From Sporosarcina aquimarina (GTDB lineage: Bacteria; Bacillota; Bacilli; Bacillales_A; Planococcaceae), in NCBI RefSeq assembly GCF_019748715.1, contig NZ_JACLBZ010000012.1, positions 1 through 64,000 on the forward strand: a stretch of 64,000 nt of DNA. Direction: 5' to 3'. Position numbers and translations under genes: made by a program. A model generated the notes under the pieces. The model saw only the letters and a program-made list of their open reading frames with translations. It made no database searches and was not told the origin of the DNA. Positions within the stretch are counted from its first letter, which is position 1; the number at the start of each line of letters is the position of its first letter. This document shows, piece by piece, positions 53,719-64,000 of this stretch.

Positions 53719-53824
53719 TCTGTACATCCTTTCCGTCCTGTCTCTTCTGATTATTTTTATAAGTATTCCTTCTACAGTGTAGTCAATTACTTAATGAATT
53801 ACAATATTAATCAGCAGTTGAGAC

Positions 53825-54061
53825 TTAATTTAACGGCTTTTGGTTCTCTCTTGCTTCCTTAACCTTTTCAGGAGTTACATCATTTCCTTCTGCGTCGATC
53901 ACTTTTACAGATTCAATTGTTTCACGCATGCTTGAACGGAAAGTTTCCAAGTATTCTTTACGCAATTGAGTTTGTTCTTTTGCCTCTTCAATAGATAACC
54001 CTGTAGTCTTGGATTTATTTGCCAACTCATTAATACGCTTAATCTTTTTTTCAGATAACAT
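53825..54061 (-). CDS. ynzC: YnzC family protein (DUF896)
   Basis: A small helical DUF896 protein of 78 residues: KIKRINELANKSKTTGLSIE and the conserved EQTQLRKEYLETFRSSMR helix. SOS-linked operon member in B. subtilis (yneA-yneB-ynzC). ATG at 54061 follows GGAGGG. Confidence 0.93.
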   Translation of the reverse strand: MLSEKKIKRINELANKSKTTGLSIEEAKEQTQLRKEYLETFRSSMRETIESVKVIDAEGNDVTPEKVKEARENQKPLN

Positions 54062-54127
54062 CTTTACACCCTCCAAAATTTCTTCATTTACTAAAATGTA
54101 AACAACCTGAAGGAAAAGTGCAAACGA

Positions 54128-55091
<964 letters not shown>

Positions 55092-55148
55092 GATAAATCC
55101 CCCTAGTAGTCTACTTTTTAGAATGCATGTTCGGAATGCTTGTTCTCT

Positions 55149-55178
55149 ATTATAAGAGAACGTACGATTGGCTGTCAA
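55149..55178 (-). promoter_or_regulatory. yneA promoter
   Basis: Minus-strand TTGACA, 18-base spacer, TATAAT. The -10 is bracketed by the dyad GTTCTC / GAGAAC, and CGAACATGCATTCT lies just downstream, both resembling degenerate LexA sites. Confidence 0.8.
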
Positions 55179-55186
55179 GCAGAATT

Positions 55187-55226
55187 CGAACCTTTGTTTG
55201 ATTACTAATCGAACACATGTTATACT
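55187..55226 (+). promoter_or_regulatory. lexA promoter with LexA boxes
   Basis: TTGATT (55198-55203), 17-base spacer, TATACT (55221-55226). The perfect Gram-positive LexA box CGAACCTTTGTTTG covers the -35 side (55187-55200), and CGAACACATGTTAT (55210-55223) covers the spacer and -10. This gives autoregulation and SOS induction. Confidence 0.88.
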
Positions 55227-55288
55227 ATATTCAAAATACTTGAGCTGTATCTCTATTTATTAGTAAACAATTTGAAGAGGTGAATAGA

Positions 55289-55909
55289 TTGAAGAAAATA
55301 TCTAAAAGACAAGAAGAAATATTAGCTTTTATTAAAGATGAAGTACGGCTAAAAGGATATCCGCCATCCGTGCGTGAAATCGGGGAAGCAGTAGGACTGG
55401 CATCTAGCTCCACTGTACATGGTCACTTATCTCGATTGGAAAACAAGGGGTTTATTCGCCGGGACCCTACTAAGACGCGTGCAATAGAAGTCTTAGACCC
55501 GGAAGGACTAGACGAATTAAAGAGCGGCGTCATGCATGTTCCTTTGATCGGTAAAGTTACAGCAGGGACTCCGATTACAACTGTAGAAAATATTGAAGAA
55601 TATTTTCCATTACCAGATACGTTCGGTTCTTCAGATGATGAGATCTTCATGTTGGAAATCGTCGGTGACAGTATGATCGAGGCAGGTATTTTGAATGGCG
55701 ACCGTGTCATCGTCAGACAAACACATACAGCTTCCAATGGAGAAATCGTGGTGGCGATGACAGAGGAAGATGAAGCTACTGTAAAACGTTTTTTTAAAGA
55801 GAAAGATTACTTCCGCTTACAGCCTGAAAATTCTTCCATGGATCCTATTATCGTGAATCATGTGTCCATACTTGGTAAAGTCGTCGGTGTTTACCGAATG
55901 ATCCATTAA
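55289..55909 (+). CDS. lexA: LexA repressor
   Basis: Represses the SOS regulon and cleaves itself with activated RecA. Winged HTH ([20 protein letters not shown]), the Ala-Gly cleavage site in GKVTAGTP near residue 92, the catalytic Ser in VGDSMIEAG near 130 and the catalytic Lys in EATVKRF near 168 are all present. TTG at 55289 is preferred (AGAGGTG upstream) over GTG at 55280. It has 206 residues. Confidence 0.96.
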   Translation: MKKISKRQEEILAFIKDEVRLKGYPPSVREIGEAVGLASSSTVHGHLSRLENKGFIRRDPTKTRAIEVLDPEGLDELKSGVMHVPLIGKVTAGTPITTVENIEEYFPLPDTFGSSDDEIFMLEIVGDSMIEAGILNGDRVIVRQTHTASNGEIVVAMTEEDEATVKRFFKEKDYFRLQPENSSMDPIIVNHVSILGKVVGVYRMIH

Positions 55910-55954
55910 AAAAAGTGTATCAAGAACCCCTATAGGTTCTTGATACACTTTTTT
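55909..55954. terminator. Bidirectional terminator lexA / ynbB
   Basis: Perfect stem GTGTATCAAGAACC / GGTTCTTGATACAC flanked by A and T tracts, between convergent genes. Confidence 0.93.
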
Positions 55955-55956
55955 CT

Positions 55957-57216
55957 TTAGATTAATTTTCGCTCTAATAATTGTTCCATGGAAGTGAGCA
56001 CAGCTGTTTTTACATGCTCATACGTTAAACCGCCTTGAATGTAAGCGGTGTAAGGAGGTCGAATCGGACCGTCAGCTGTCAGCTCAATACTGGAGCCTTG
56101 TATAAATGTGCCTGCAGCCATGATAACATCATCCGAATAGCCGGGCATATAAGATGGTTCAGGAGCATAGTGCGCATTGATCGGTGAGTTATCCTGGATC
56201 ATCTGACAAAACTTGATCATTTGTTCTGCTGATGAGAAGTTGACAGATTGAATGAGATCAGTTCTCCGTTCACTATAATGCGGTGTAGTATCCATTCCAA
56301 ACTGCTCGAAAAATGCAGCTGTAAACAAAGCTCCTTTAACGGCCTGGCTGACTACGTGCGGCGCTAAAAAGAAACCTTGATACATTTCCAACAGCGTATC
56401 CAATGAAGCCCCTGCTTCTGCCCCTAGTCCCGGTGATGTCATGCGATATGCACATTTTTCAACGAGTTCTTTCCTGCCTGCAATATAGCCGCCCGTTCTA
56501 GCTAGTCCGCCGCCTGGATTTTTTATTAGTGAACCCGCCATCAGATCCGCCCCTACTTCAGTCGGTTCCTGTTTCTCGACGAATTCACCGTAGCAGTTGT
56601 CTACAAATATCACGACGTCTTCTTTTATTTTGCGGATTTCCTTGATGATTTCTTCTATTTCATGTATACGGAAGGATGGATTGCTCGAATAGCCTTTTGA
56701 GCGCTGAATCGCAACCACTTTGGTTTTTGATGAAATTGCTTGTTTAGCCTTGACATAGTCAACAGCACCGCCTTCCAGCAAGTCAATATGCTGATAGGAA
56801 ATTTGATAATCTTCCAGTGATCCAGTATCTTTTCCGTTTCCTGACACGATGGAATCCAACGTGTCATAAGGCTTACCCGTAATATAAATTAACTCATCGC
56901 CCGGACGCAGAATCCCGAATAAACTGATCGTGATCGCATGGGTCCCAGAGATGATTTGATTCCTGACCAGACAGTCTTCAGCGCCGAAGACATCTGAGTA
57001 TACCTGTTCCAGTACGTCACGGCCGCTATCGTCATACCCATAGCCCGTTGATCCAGATAAATGAAAATCACTGACACGGTTTTGCTTGAAAGCCTGAAGA
57101 ACCTTTCGTTGATTGTAGAAAGCAATGTCTTCTACTTCCTTTACATACGGTGCAATCAACTGCTCTGCTTCTTGAGATTTCATGAGTAATTCATCATTAA
57201 TTGGTGCTATTTGCAT
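55957..57216 (-). CDS. ynbB: YnbB, PLP-dependent Cys/Met metabolism-type protein
   Basis: A 419-residue fold-type I PLP protein of the aluminium resistance / methionine gamma-lyase-like family. PLP-site segments: VRNQIISGTHAITISLFGIL near residue 85, FVDNCYGEFVEKQEPTEVGA near 205 and the lysine segment AGSLIKNPGGGLARTGGYIA near 233. The true reaction is unknown. In B. subtilis it also lies in the miaA-hfq neighbourhood. Confidence 0.93.
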   Translation of the reverse strand: MQIAPINDELLMKSQEAEQLIAPYVKEVEDIAFYNQRKVLQAFKQNRVSDFHLSGSTGYGYDDSGRDVLEQVYSDVFGAEDCLVRNQIISGTHAITISLFGILRPGDELIYITGKPYDTLDSIVSGNGKDTGSLEDYQISYQHIDLLEGGAVDYVKAKQAISSKTKVVAIQRSKGYSSNPSFRIHEIEEIIKEIRKIKEDVVIFVDNCYGEFVEKQEPTEVGADLMAGSLIKNPGGGLARTGGYIAGRKELVEKCAYRMTSPGLGAEAGASLDTLLEMYQGFFLAPHVVSQAVKGALFTAAFFEQFGMDTTPHYSERRTDLIQSVNFSSAEQMIKFCQMIQDNSPINAHYAPEPSYMPGYSDDVIMAAGTFIQGSSIELTADGPIRPPYTAYIQGGLTYEHVKTAVLTSMEQLLERKLI

Positions 57217-57288
57217 TTGTAGTACCTCTTTTCAATTTGTTCATCATCTAGTTTAACAGAAGGACTGCAGTTGACCTACTAAAGACCA

Positions 57289-57311
57289 CAAAAAAACAGG
57301 CAAGCGCCTGT
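57289..57311 (-). terminator. Terminator of the mutSL-glpD-miaA-hfq operon
   Basis: Minus-strand ACAGGC / GCCTGT followed by seven Ts, directly after the hfq stop. Confidence 0.82.
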
Positions 57312-57536
57312 TTATTGTTCATCTTTTAAAATTACGGGTTTCGCAGGAGCAAATGTTGAAATTGCATGTTTGTAAATGAGCTGCTGCTTGCCTTCCGATT
57401 CAAGTAAGACCGTATAATTATCATAGGATTTAATAAGGCCTTTCAGTTGAAAACCGTTTAACAAAAAAATTGTAACGAATGTGTTGTTCTTGCGTAATGC
57501 ATTCAAAAACGTATCTTGCATATTTCCTTGTGCCAT
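57312..57536 (-). CDS. hfq: RNA chaperone Hfq
   Basis: A 74-residue Sm-like protein. Sm1 motif ([23 protein letters not shown]) and the Sm2 motif with YKHAISTF are intact. ATG at 57536 follows AGGGAGG. It lies 40 bases after miaA, the usual neighbour. Confidence 0.95.
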   Translation of the reverse strand: MAQGNMQDTFLNALRKNNTFVTIFLLNGFQLKGLIKSYDNYTVLLESEGKQQLIYKHAISTFAPAKPVILKDEQ

Positions 57537-57576
57537 TCAATTGCCTCCCTGTCTCTGTTATCTAGTTATTCCATAC

Positions 57577-58509
57577 TCACTTCTGAAAATCCTCTATTAT
57601 TTTAGAGGTTCTTCTGAAAATTTCATCATTCGATTGATTCGCTTCGACCCATTGGATAGGTAATTTATTGCGGAAGTATGTCAATTGCCTTTTAGCATAG
57701 TTCCGAGTGTTTTTTTTGACGGCTTCAATCGCCTGTTCCTTCGTTAGCTGTCCATTAAAATGCGCGATCAACTCTTTATAACCGATCGCCTGAACCGCTT
57801 GTGTATCCCTGATTCCGCGCTCCCATAAAGCATGGACTTCCGCAAACAATCCCGCCTCCACCATCAAGTCAACGCGTCGGTCAATCCGTTCGTATAACTG
57901 TTCTCGAGGTAAATCCAACCCGATCAGCAACTCGCGGTACATTGGCTGATTTCCCTGTTGCTGTTCGTGCTCTTGCTTTGTTCGGCCAGTGACCTCCACT
58001 ATTTCAAGCGCACGAATTAATCGTCGATGATTATTCGGATGGATACTTTCTGCACTTTTCGGATCCAACATTCGCAGCCTGGCATATAAATCATCTGACC
58101 CGGACGATTCCAATTCCTCTTCCAACCTTTGACGAATTACTGGATCGGCTGCCTGCTCCGTGAAACGATAATCAAATAAGACTGCTTGTATATACATTCC
58201 GCTGCCACCTACGATAATTGGCAATTTTCCTCGTGACTGGATATCCGCAATCCACTCTCTAACGGCTTCTTGGTATTCCGCTACGGAAAAACTTTCTGTC
58301 GGTTCTTTCACATCAAAAAAATGATGTGGTACTCCTCTCATTTCAGAAGGGTGGATCTTTGCGGTTCCGATATTTAATTCTTTATAGACTTGCATCGCAT
58401 CGCCATTGATGATTTCTCCATTAAGAGCAAGCGCAAGAGCTGTACTCAATGCAGTTTTACCGGATGCGGTCGGGCCTACCACTGCAATTACGTCAATTGA
58501 TTCATTCAT
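57577..58509 (-). CDS. miaA: tRNA dimethylallyltransferase MiaA
   Basis: Transfers the dimethylallyl group to A37 of tRNAs that read UNN codons. P-loop AVVGPTASGKTALS at the N-terminus, NGDAMQVYKELNIGTAK near residue 36, VGGSGMYIQAVLFDY near 100 and the C-terminal TRNYAKRQLTYFR are all conserved. It has 310 residues and overlaps the upstream hydrolase gene by eight bases. Confidence 0.96.
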   Translation of the reverse strand: MNESIDVIAVVGPTASGKTALSTALALALNGEIINGDAMQVYKELNIGTAKIHPSEMRGVPHHFFDVKEPTESFSVAEYQEAVREWIADIQSRGKLPIIVGGSGMYIQAVLFDYRFTEQAADPVIRQRLEEELESSGSDDLYARLRMLDPKSAESIHPNNHRRLIRALEIVEVTGRTKQEHEQQQGNQPMYRELLIGLDLPREQLYERIDRRVDLMVEAGLFAEVHALWERGIRDTQAVQAIGYKELIAHFNGQLTKEQAIEAVKKNTRNYAKRQLTYFRNKLPIQWVEANQSNDEIFRRTSKIIEDFQK

Positions 58510-59422
58510 AGTGTTTCATCCATCCAATTATATTCTGGAATACTTCAAGGCGATTCGTTTCCTGAAGCATTTCGTGGCGTCCGCCTTCATATAGCTGAAC
58601 AGTCACGTATTGCAGCCCCGCCTCGTTGAACTGCTTTGCCACTTTCCAAACACCTTTCGCTCGATCACCTACTGGATCGTCTGTACCGGATACCAATAAA
58701 ATCGGCAGCTCCTTCGGGATATTTCGTACGGATTCTTGATCTTCAATTGTATTCAAACCTTCCAATAAAACGCGAAACAATTGTGAAGTGGGAACAAAAC
58801 CACAAGCCTCATCCTGTTCATATCCTCTGACTGTTTCACGATCCCTTGATAACCAAGCAAATGATGAACCGTCTTCAGCGAATGGTTTCGAAAAGTTGCC
58901 GAAAACCAATTGATTCAAGAATTCATCCGGTTGTTTATTCGGCAAATGATCTTCTCTCCACTCAGCCAGCAGTTTTCCGGCGTAACTGATGATTTTCGAA
59001 TTACTTCCAGTTCCGGATAAGATCACTTTATCCACTACATTTCCATACAACTGAATAAAACGTCTGGCTACAAATGACCCCATACTATGTCCAAAAAGAA
59101 CTACTGGAAGGTCGGGATATTCGTGCTGATAAAACTGGATGACTTCAAACACATCATCAATTAAATGATCAAAAGAGACTTGATCGCCAAGATCACCGTA
59201 TGGCAGCTTATTTCCTCCAGCTGTTTTGCCGTGCCCTCTTTGATCATGTATCACCACAACATAGCCCTGTTCTACTAAATAATTAATGAACTCTCCATAT
59301 CGTCCGCTGTGCTCTGCAATTCCATGTATAAGATGTACACGTGCTCTTCCGGATTCAGCAGACTTATGGAAGCTACTATACAGTTTTGTCCCGTCTCTCG
59401 CCTCTATCCAATACTCTTCCAA
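58502..59422 (-). CDS. Lysophospholipase / monoacylglycerol lipase-like hydrolase
   Basis: A 306-residue alpha/beta hydrolase (hydrolase_4 type). HLIHGIAEHSGRYGEF (oxyanion region), VVIHDQRGHGKTAG and the nucleophile LFGHSMGSFVARRF (Ser113) are typical of bacterial monoacylglycerol lipases. LVSGTDDPVGD and GGRHEMLQE hold the Asp and His. The gene overlaps glpD by 19 bases, linking lipid or glycerol metabolism to this operon. Confidence 0.9.
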   Translation of the reverse strand: MEEYWIEARDGTKLYSSFHKSAESGRARVHLIHGIAEHSGRYGEFINYLVEQGYVVVIHDQRGHGKTAGGNKLPYGDLGDQVSFDHLIDDVFEVIQFYQHEYPDLPVVLFGHSMGSFVARRFIQLYGNVVDKVILSGTGSNSKIISYAGKLLAEWREDHLPNKQPDEFLNQLVFGNFSKPFAEDGSSFAWLSRDRETVRGYEQDEACGFVPTSQLFRVLLEGLNTIEDQESVRNIPKELPILLVSGTDDPVGDRAKGVWKVAKQFNEAGLQYVTVQLYEGGRHEMLQETNRLEVFQNIIGWMKHYE

Positions 59423-61059
59423 TTAGCGCCACTTCCTTTCGCTTCCGCAATTGCATTCATCAGATCATTTACATATACCGTTTTCTCATTATCCGTGTAA
59501 TGCAGCAAATTTGCCATATAGTCGGTTACTTGCTCCGCAAAAGTCTCCACGACATCGATTTGGAAATACAAATCGCCTTTTCGGCGAATAAAGAAGTCAC
59601 TTGGTGATGTGACCATTTCATAATGAATGCCATATAGAATTTCTGCCCGTAAACTAATTGGCAAGCTATTCGTTTCCGCAGAAATAGAGTGGGCAAACTG
59701 AAATACTTTATCGCTATTTCTCCCATAAAATGAAGCAATCCGAGCACCTTGCTGTACAGTTAAACCGTAGTGTGGTGCTCTCACCGATTGCTCATCGATA
59801 TAGTGTTGCAGTGATTGATCGTCCACAAAATCACTTCCTGAGACGGCAATTTTTTTCGTTTGACACGGTAGAATATTAGGATGCTTCAGTTTTTCAGAAA
59901 CCCTATCGACGACGACTTCTGCCATTTGACGGTATCCCGTCAGCTTCCCTCCAGCAATTGTCAGTAACCCCGGAACCATTTCCCATATTTCATCGCGTCT
60001 TGAAATTTCTGAAGCATCCTTTCCTTCTTGCGCAATTAATGGACGTAATCCTGCCCAAGTTGACTCGACAGCCCTACGCGTTAATTGCACGCTAGGAAAG
60101 ACTTCATTAACTGCTCCAATGATGTATTGAATATCTTCTTCTGTAGCTGTTGGATGCTGTTTGTTCGCTGAATAAAATGTATCCGTCGTACCGACATACG
60201 TTTTATTTCCTCTTGGAATCGCGAAAAGCATTCGACCATCCGAATGATCAAAATAGATCGCTTGCTGTAAAGGAAATACAGATTGGTCTACTACAATATG
60301 GACACCTTTTGAGATATGAAGCTGTTTTTTCGGTTTGCTGCTGATTTTTTGCTGCAGATCGTCCACCCACGGACCGGTTGCATTGATGACCATAGACGCA
60401 GCAACCGAAAATTTTTCACCCGATATTTGATCTTTCAGCACCGCACCGACAACATCATCTTTTTCAAAATTAAACTGCTCGCACTTTGTATAATTAACAC
60501 AAAGCGCTCCATATTCCGCAGCCTTTTTCAAAACTTCGATTGTCAGACGCGCATCGTCTGTCTGGTATTCCACATAGTGCCCGCCACCTTGTAACCGCTC
60601 TTTCTTAAGCAGCGGTTCCAGCTCCAGCGTCTCTTCTTTATTCAACATTTCACGGCGTTCCGCATGTTTTACACCAGCCAAAAGATCATATGCCAACAGC
60701 CCGGCTGAGGTAGAGTATTTGCCAAATGTCCCATCTTTATAAATCGGCAACAGCATCGGTCTCGGCTTCGTGATGTTCCGTGAATTCCGATAGACGATTT
60801 CACGTTCCCTCCCAGTTTCCGCGACTATTTTGACATCCAACTGTTTTAAGTAACGCAAACCGCCATGAATTAATTTCGTCGAACGGCTGGATGTTCCCGC
60901 CGCGAAATCTTGCATATCAATGAGAGCAACTGAAAATCCCCTAGTCGCTGCATCAAGCGCAATCCCTGCACCTGTTATTCCGCCACCTACTATTAACAGA
61001 TCAAATGAAAATCTTTTTAAATCCTCAATACTGTCTGCTCTTTCAATAGTTGAAAACAT
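59404..61059 (-). CDS. glpD: Aerobic glycerol-3-phosphate dehydrogenase GlpD
   Basis: A membrane-associated FAD enzyme that oxidises glycerol 3-phosphate to DHAP. FAD motif IVGGGITGAGIALDAATRG near residue 25, the GTSSRSTKLIHGGLRYLKQ segment near 55 and NATGPWVDDLQQ near 225. It has 551 residues. It stands between mutL and a lipase-like gene instead of beside glpF/glpK as in B. subtilis. Confidence 0.95.
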   Translation of the reverse strand: MFSTIERADSIEDLKRFSFDLLIVGGGITGAGIALDAATRGFSVALIDMQDFAAGTSSRSTKLIHGGLRYLKQLDVKIVAETGREREIVYRNSRNITKPRPMLLPIYKDGTFGKYSTSAGLLAYDLLAGVKHAERREMLNKEETLELEPLLKKERLQGGGHYVEYQTDDARLTIEVLKKAAEYGALCVNYTKCEQFNFEKDDVVGAVLKDQISGEKFSVAASMVINATGPWVDDLQQKISSKPKKQLHISKGVHIVVDQSVFPLQQAIYFDHSDGRMLFAIPRGNKTYVGTTDTFYSANKQHPTATEEDIQYIIGAVNEVFPSVQLTRRAVESTWAGLRPLIAQEGKDASEISRRDEIWEMVPGLLTIAGGKLTGYRQMAEVVVDRVSEKLKHPNILPCQTKKIAVSGSDFVDDQSLQHYIDEQSVRAPHYGLTVQQGARIASFYGRNSDKVFQFAHSISAETNSLPISLRAEILYGIHYEMVTSPSDFFIRRKGDLYFQIDVVETFAEQVTDYMANLLHYTDNEKTVYVNDLMNAIAEAKGSGANWKSIG

Positions 61060-61081
61060 CTGATTGCTCCTCTCTGATTTG

Positions 61082-62911
61082 CTACATCACTCGTTTAAAC
61101 ATTTTTTCCAATTCATACGTCGTAAAATGAATCAATACAGGACGGCCGTGCGGACATGTATATGGATTGTGACACTTTCCTAAGTCATCGAGTAACCGTT
61201 CCATATCGGCTTGAGTTAAATAATAATTCGCTTTAATGGAACGTTTACAACTCATTAGGATGGCACTCTCTTCTCTTAGTTTTTCTACATCTACCTTACG
61301 GCTATGCAGCACTTGCTCGATCATTTCCTCAATAATCGCAGTTGCTTGGCCCTCAGGGAACCACGCCGGATATTCTTTGACTGTGTACGTAGCGGGTCCA
61401 AATGCTTCTAAAAAAACCCCTACTCGTTCAAGTGCTTCTTTACATTCTTCAATTTTCACCTGCTCATCCGCAGAATAATGGAAAACAAGCGGCAATAAAA
61501 GCTGTTGTCGTTCATCCGCACTCACTTGACCTAATTTCTTTTTGAAATACTCATACTTAATACGTTCTTGCGCAGCATGCTGGTCAATCATATAAAAGCC
61601 ATCCTCGTTTTGAGCAACAATATATGTACCATGTACTTGTCCGATCGGTACGATGGAAGGAAACAAACTGGTTTCCGTCTCTGTTTCATTGTGAATTGGC
61701 TCTTCTGTTGGCGGCTCGTCATGTTGTTCGAAAATAGCCTCTGGAAATTCAGGTTCGGTTATTTCTGAAAAAGGATTTTGAACAGGTTTTGCAGGGACGA
61801 CAGGCTCTAGAACTTGTTGTTGACGAGCGGGAGCTTCTTGGCGACGGAACGAAGGCGACCAAATCGTTTGTTGCTCAGAATCTGTTTTCGTTAGTTTCTC
61901 TTTTTTAATTGCATCCGGAATAATCGAAGCTTTTTGGATCGCCTCTCTGATTGCCTCTTTTATTAAAGTAAACAATTCACTCTCCTTACTGATTCGAATA
62001 TGGCGTTTAGCTGGATGGACGTTGACATCGGTTAGGATTGGATCCGCCATGATATTTACAACCGCAATTGGAAAGCGGCCTATCGGCAAATACGTATGCA
62101 ACGCATCGATCACAGCTTGAGTACCGGGGTAACTCTTTATCCACCGTCCATTCATCAGAAGTGAAACATAATTCTTCGATGCTCTGTTCAGTTCAGGTAA
62201 TGTTATGAAACCATTAACCTTGAAATCTGCGTCTTCTTTTTCAAAAGGAATCATCTTGCGGGCAACCGATACTCCGTAAATATCAGACAGAACTCTCAAT
62301 AAATTACCTGAACCTGAAGTCCGCAAAATTTGATGTTGATCATGCGTTAATGTAAAGGCGATATCCGGATGACTTAAAGCAAGCCGATTCAGCAAATCAA
62401 TCGTGTGGCCAAGTTCTGTCTGAATCGTCTTCATATATTTTAAGCGAGCCGGTGTATTGAAAAACAATTGTTGGATCGTGAAATCAGTACCTTTACGTAA
62501 AGCTCCCGGTTCATGCTTCAATACTTTACCGCCTTCGATTTCTACGACGGTTCCTTGGTCCTCACCATCGGATGTCCATAATGAAACTTTAGATACAGCA
62601 GCGATACTTGCCAGCGCTTCCCCACGAAATCCTAGTGTACGGATACGAAACAAATCATGTTCATTGGAAATCTTGCTCGTAGCATGTCGTTCAAAACAGC
62701 GAATCGCATCTTCTTCAGACATGCCTTTGCCGTTATCTGTTACACGTATGGATGTCAGTCCCGCTTCTTCAAGAGTCACTTCAATTTGGGTGCTTTGTGC
62801 ATCGATCGCATTTTCCACTAATTCTTTGACGATGGAAGCAGGCCGCTCGACGACTTCTCCTGCTGCAATTTTATTGGCAAGTGTATCTTCCATAATATGA
62901 ATGTGATTCAT
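61082..62911 (-). CDS. mutL: DNA mismatch repair protein MutL
   Basis: A GHKL ATPase with an endonuclease C-terminus. IVKELVENAIDAQ, VTDNGKGM, ERHATSKI and RTLGFRGEALASI are visible in the first 110 residues; a Pro/Glu-rich linker covers about 350-420; the C-terminal domain has DQHAAQERIKYE (the endonuclease DQHAxxER motif) and SCKRSIKAN plus CPHGRPVLIHF. ATG at 62911 follows AGGTTGAGG, five bases after the mutS stop. It has 609 residues. Confidence 0.96.
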   Translation of the reverse strand: MNHIHIMEDTLANKIAAGEVVERPASIVKELVENAIDAQSTQIEVTLEEAGLTSIRVTDNGKGMSEEDAIRCFERHATSKISNEHDLFRIRTLGFRGEALASIAAVSKVSLWTSDGEDQGTVVEIEGGKVLKHEPGALRKGTDFTIQQLFFNTPARLKYMKTIQTELGHTIDLLNRLALSHPDIAFTLTHDQHQILRTSGSGNLLRVLSDIYGVSVARKMIPFEKEDADFKVNGFITLPELNRASKNYVSLLMNGRWIKSYPGTQAVIDALHTYLPIGRFPIAVVNIMADPILTDVNVHPAKRHIRISKESELFTLIKEAIREAIQKASIIPDAIKKEKLTKTDSEQQTIWSPSFRRQEAPARQQQVLEPVVPAKPVQNPFSEITEPEFPEAIFEQHDEPPTEEPIHNETETETSLFPSIVPIGQVHGTYIVAQNEDGFYMIDQHAAQERIKYEYFKKKLGQVSADERQQLLLPLVFHYSADEQVKIEECKEALERVGVFLEAFGPATYTVKEYPAWFPEGQATAIIEEMIEQVLHSRKVDVEKLREESAILMSCKRSIKANYYLTQADMERLLDDLGKCHNPYTCPHGRPVLIHFTTYELEKMFKRVM

Positions 62912-62916
62912 TCGCC

Positions 62917-64000
62917 TCAACCTTTCATTTCTGCGGATACACGTTCTTTCCATTCCGCAATTTTCTGCATCGCTTGGAGTGGTGTCATATTCAGTACATC
63001 TGCAGCTTTGATTTCATCCAGAAGTTTTTGTTGTTCTAAGGACGTCGCTGACTCAATTGAAGTATCAAATAGCGCCAATTGCTCAGACACGCTGGTGGAT
63101 TCATTGGCAGCACTTTCTTCCTCAAATCGCTGCAATAGTTTTTTCGCCCGCTCTACCAATTCGGCCGGCAATCCTGCGAGTTCTGCCACATGTATTCCAT
63201 AGCTTCGATCCGCAGCGCCAGGCAATACTTTATGTAGGAATACTACTTTGCCGTTTTGTTCTTTTGCGGCGACATGCACGTTTAATAAGCGTGCGAGTAC
63301 ATCTTCGAGCTTCGTCAATTCATGATAATGCGTAGAGAATAATGTATTCGCTCCGACCTGCTCATGTATATGCTCCATCATTGCCTGCGCAAGAGCCATT
63401 CCATCATACGTAGAAGTACCACGGCCAATTTCATCAAACAGCAATAAACTTCGGGATGTCGCATGAGCGAGCGCATATTGTGACTCCATCATTTCCATCA
63501 TGAACGTACTTTGGCCAGACGCGACATCATCTGCCGCACCGATCCGTGTGAATATTTGGTCTGTAATCGGCAGCACTGCTTTTTCGCATGGTACGAAACA
63601 ACCGATTTGTGCCATTACGACAGTTAAGGCAACTTGCCTCATAAAGGTGCTTTTCCCCGACATATTCGGTCCTGTGATCAGTAACATATTGCTATAGTCG
63701 GCTAATTCACAAGAGTTCGGTATATAAAGCGAGTGATTCATCATCTTTTCAACGACAGGGTGTCTGCCGTTTTGGATATCCAGCGCTCGTCCGTTATGAA
63801 ATTCTGGACGTATATAACGATTTCTTTCCGATACCACAGCGAATGCCAGCAACACATCCAGTTCACTTACAACAGACGCGAGTTTCTGGATACGCTGTAC
63901 TTCCTCTTTCACTTGTTCGCGGATCGCCAAAAATAAGTTCGTTTCAAGTATTTGACCATCAGCTTCTGCATTCAATATTAACTCTTCTTTCTCTTTCAAT
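62917..64000 (-). CDS. mutS: DNA mismatch repair protein MutS, C-terminal part
   Basis: The frame runs off the window end; only about the last 361 residues are here. The core ATPase domain shows the Walker [15 protein letters not shown], the signature region GQSTFMMEM, the Walker [14 protein letters not shown] and the STHYHEL switch. The C-terminal tail contains the helix-turn-helix dimerisation region and a variable linker. First gene seen of the operon reading into mutL. Confidence 0.96.
   Translation of the reverse strand, partial: LKEKEELILNAEADGQILETNLFLAIREQVKEEVQRIQKLASVVSELDVLLAFAVVSERNRYIRPEFHNGRALDIQNGRHPVVEKMMNHSLYIPNSCELADYSNMLLITGPNMSGKSTFMRQVALTVVMAQIGCFVPCEKAVLPITDQIFTRIGAADDVASGQSTFMMEMMESQYALAHATSRSLLLFDEIGRGTSTYDGMALAQAMMEHIHEQVGANTLFSTHYHELTKLEDVLARLLNVHVAAKEQNGKVVFLHKVLPGAADRSYGIHVAELAGLPAELVERAKKLLQRFEEESAANESTSVSEQLALFDTSIESATSLEQQKLLDEIKAADVLNMTPLQAMQKIAEWKERVSAEMKG

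Overview
The window looks like a low-GC, Gram-positive, spore-forming member of Bacillales, most likely Planococcaceae (Sporosarcina-like). Evidence: the prkA-yhbH-spoVR sporulation operon, sirA, the order lexA / yneA-yneB-ynzC-tkt-sirA-yneF known from Bacillus subtilis, mutS-mutL-miaA-hfq, strong AGGAGG-type ribosome binding sites, and many TTG/GTG starts. The genus is an inference from gene content.

Positions 1-34450 are chromosomal backbone. In order: xpt-pbuX under a purine riboswitch; an AEC permease; a CynX/NimT-type exporter; exonuclease III; psuG; a DAO-family oxidase; branched-chain aminotransferase; a three-gene COG2984/4120/1101 ABC importer; a polar amino acid ABC importer; spoVR-yhbH and prkA; a YitT protein whose 5' end carries an in-frame stop; purU; a formate cluster (YjgC-type formate dehydrogenase, yjgD, a DUF2294 protein, fdhD, an oxalate/formate-type MFS carrier); a zinc metallopeptidase; serC; an RsbR-like STAS protein; small conserved genes; HMG-CoA lyase; and an alpha/beta hydrolase. 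Imperfect palindromic intergenic repeats occur at 13912-14060 and 21693-21815, and probably at the left edge.

Positions 34458-50827 hold an integrated element of about 16.4 kb, bounded by an 82-bp perfect direct repeat made of the 3' end of yneF. Almost every gene reads on the minus strand. It encodes an integrase beside the right repeat, a block of unknown early genes, scaffold and major capsid proteins, a small XRE regulator, small and large terminase, portal, a second short tyrosine recombinase, a lipoprotein, a holin and two possible neck proteins. I see no tail tube, tape measure, baseplate, fibre or endolysin gene. The ORFs look intact. The best reading is a capsid-encoding but tail-less phage satellite, comparable in concept to capsid-forming PICIs, with a DUF5309-type capsid and several unexplained structured DNA/RNA regions. 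This is the most interesting part of the window.

Positions 50754-64000 return to the backbone: yneF, sirA, tkt, ynzC, yneB, yneA, then lexA with LexA boxes in the divergent promoter region, then ynbB, and an operon running mutS (cut by the window end), mutL, glpD, a lysophospholipase-like hydrolase, miaA, hfq.
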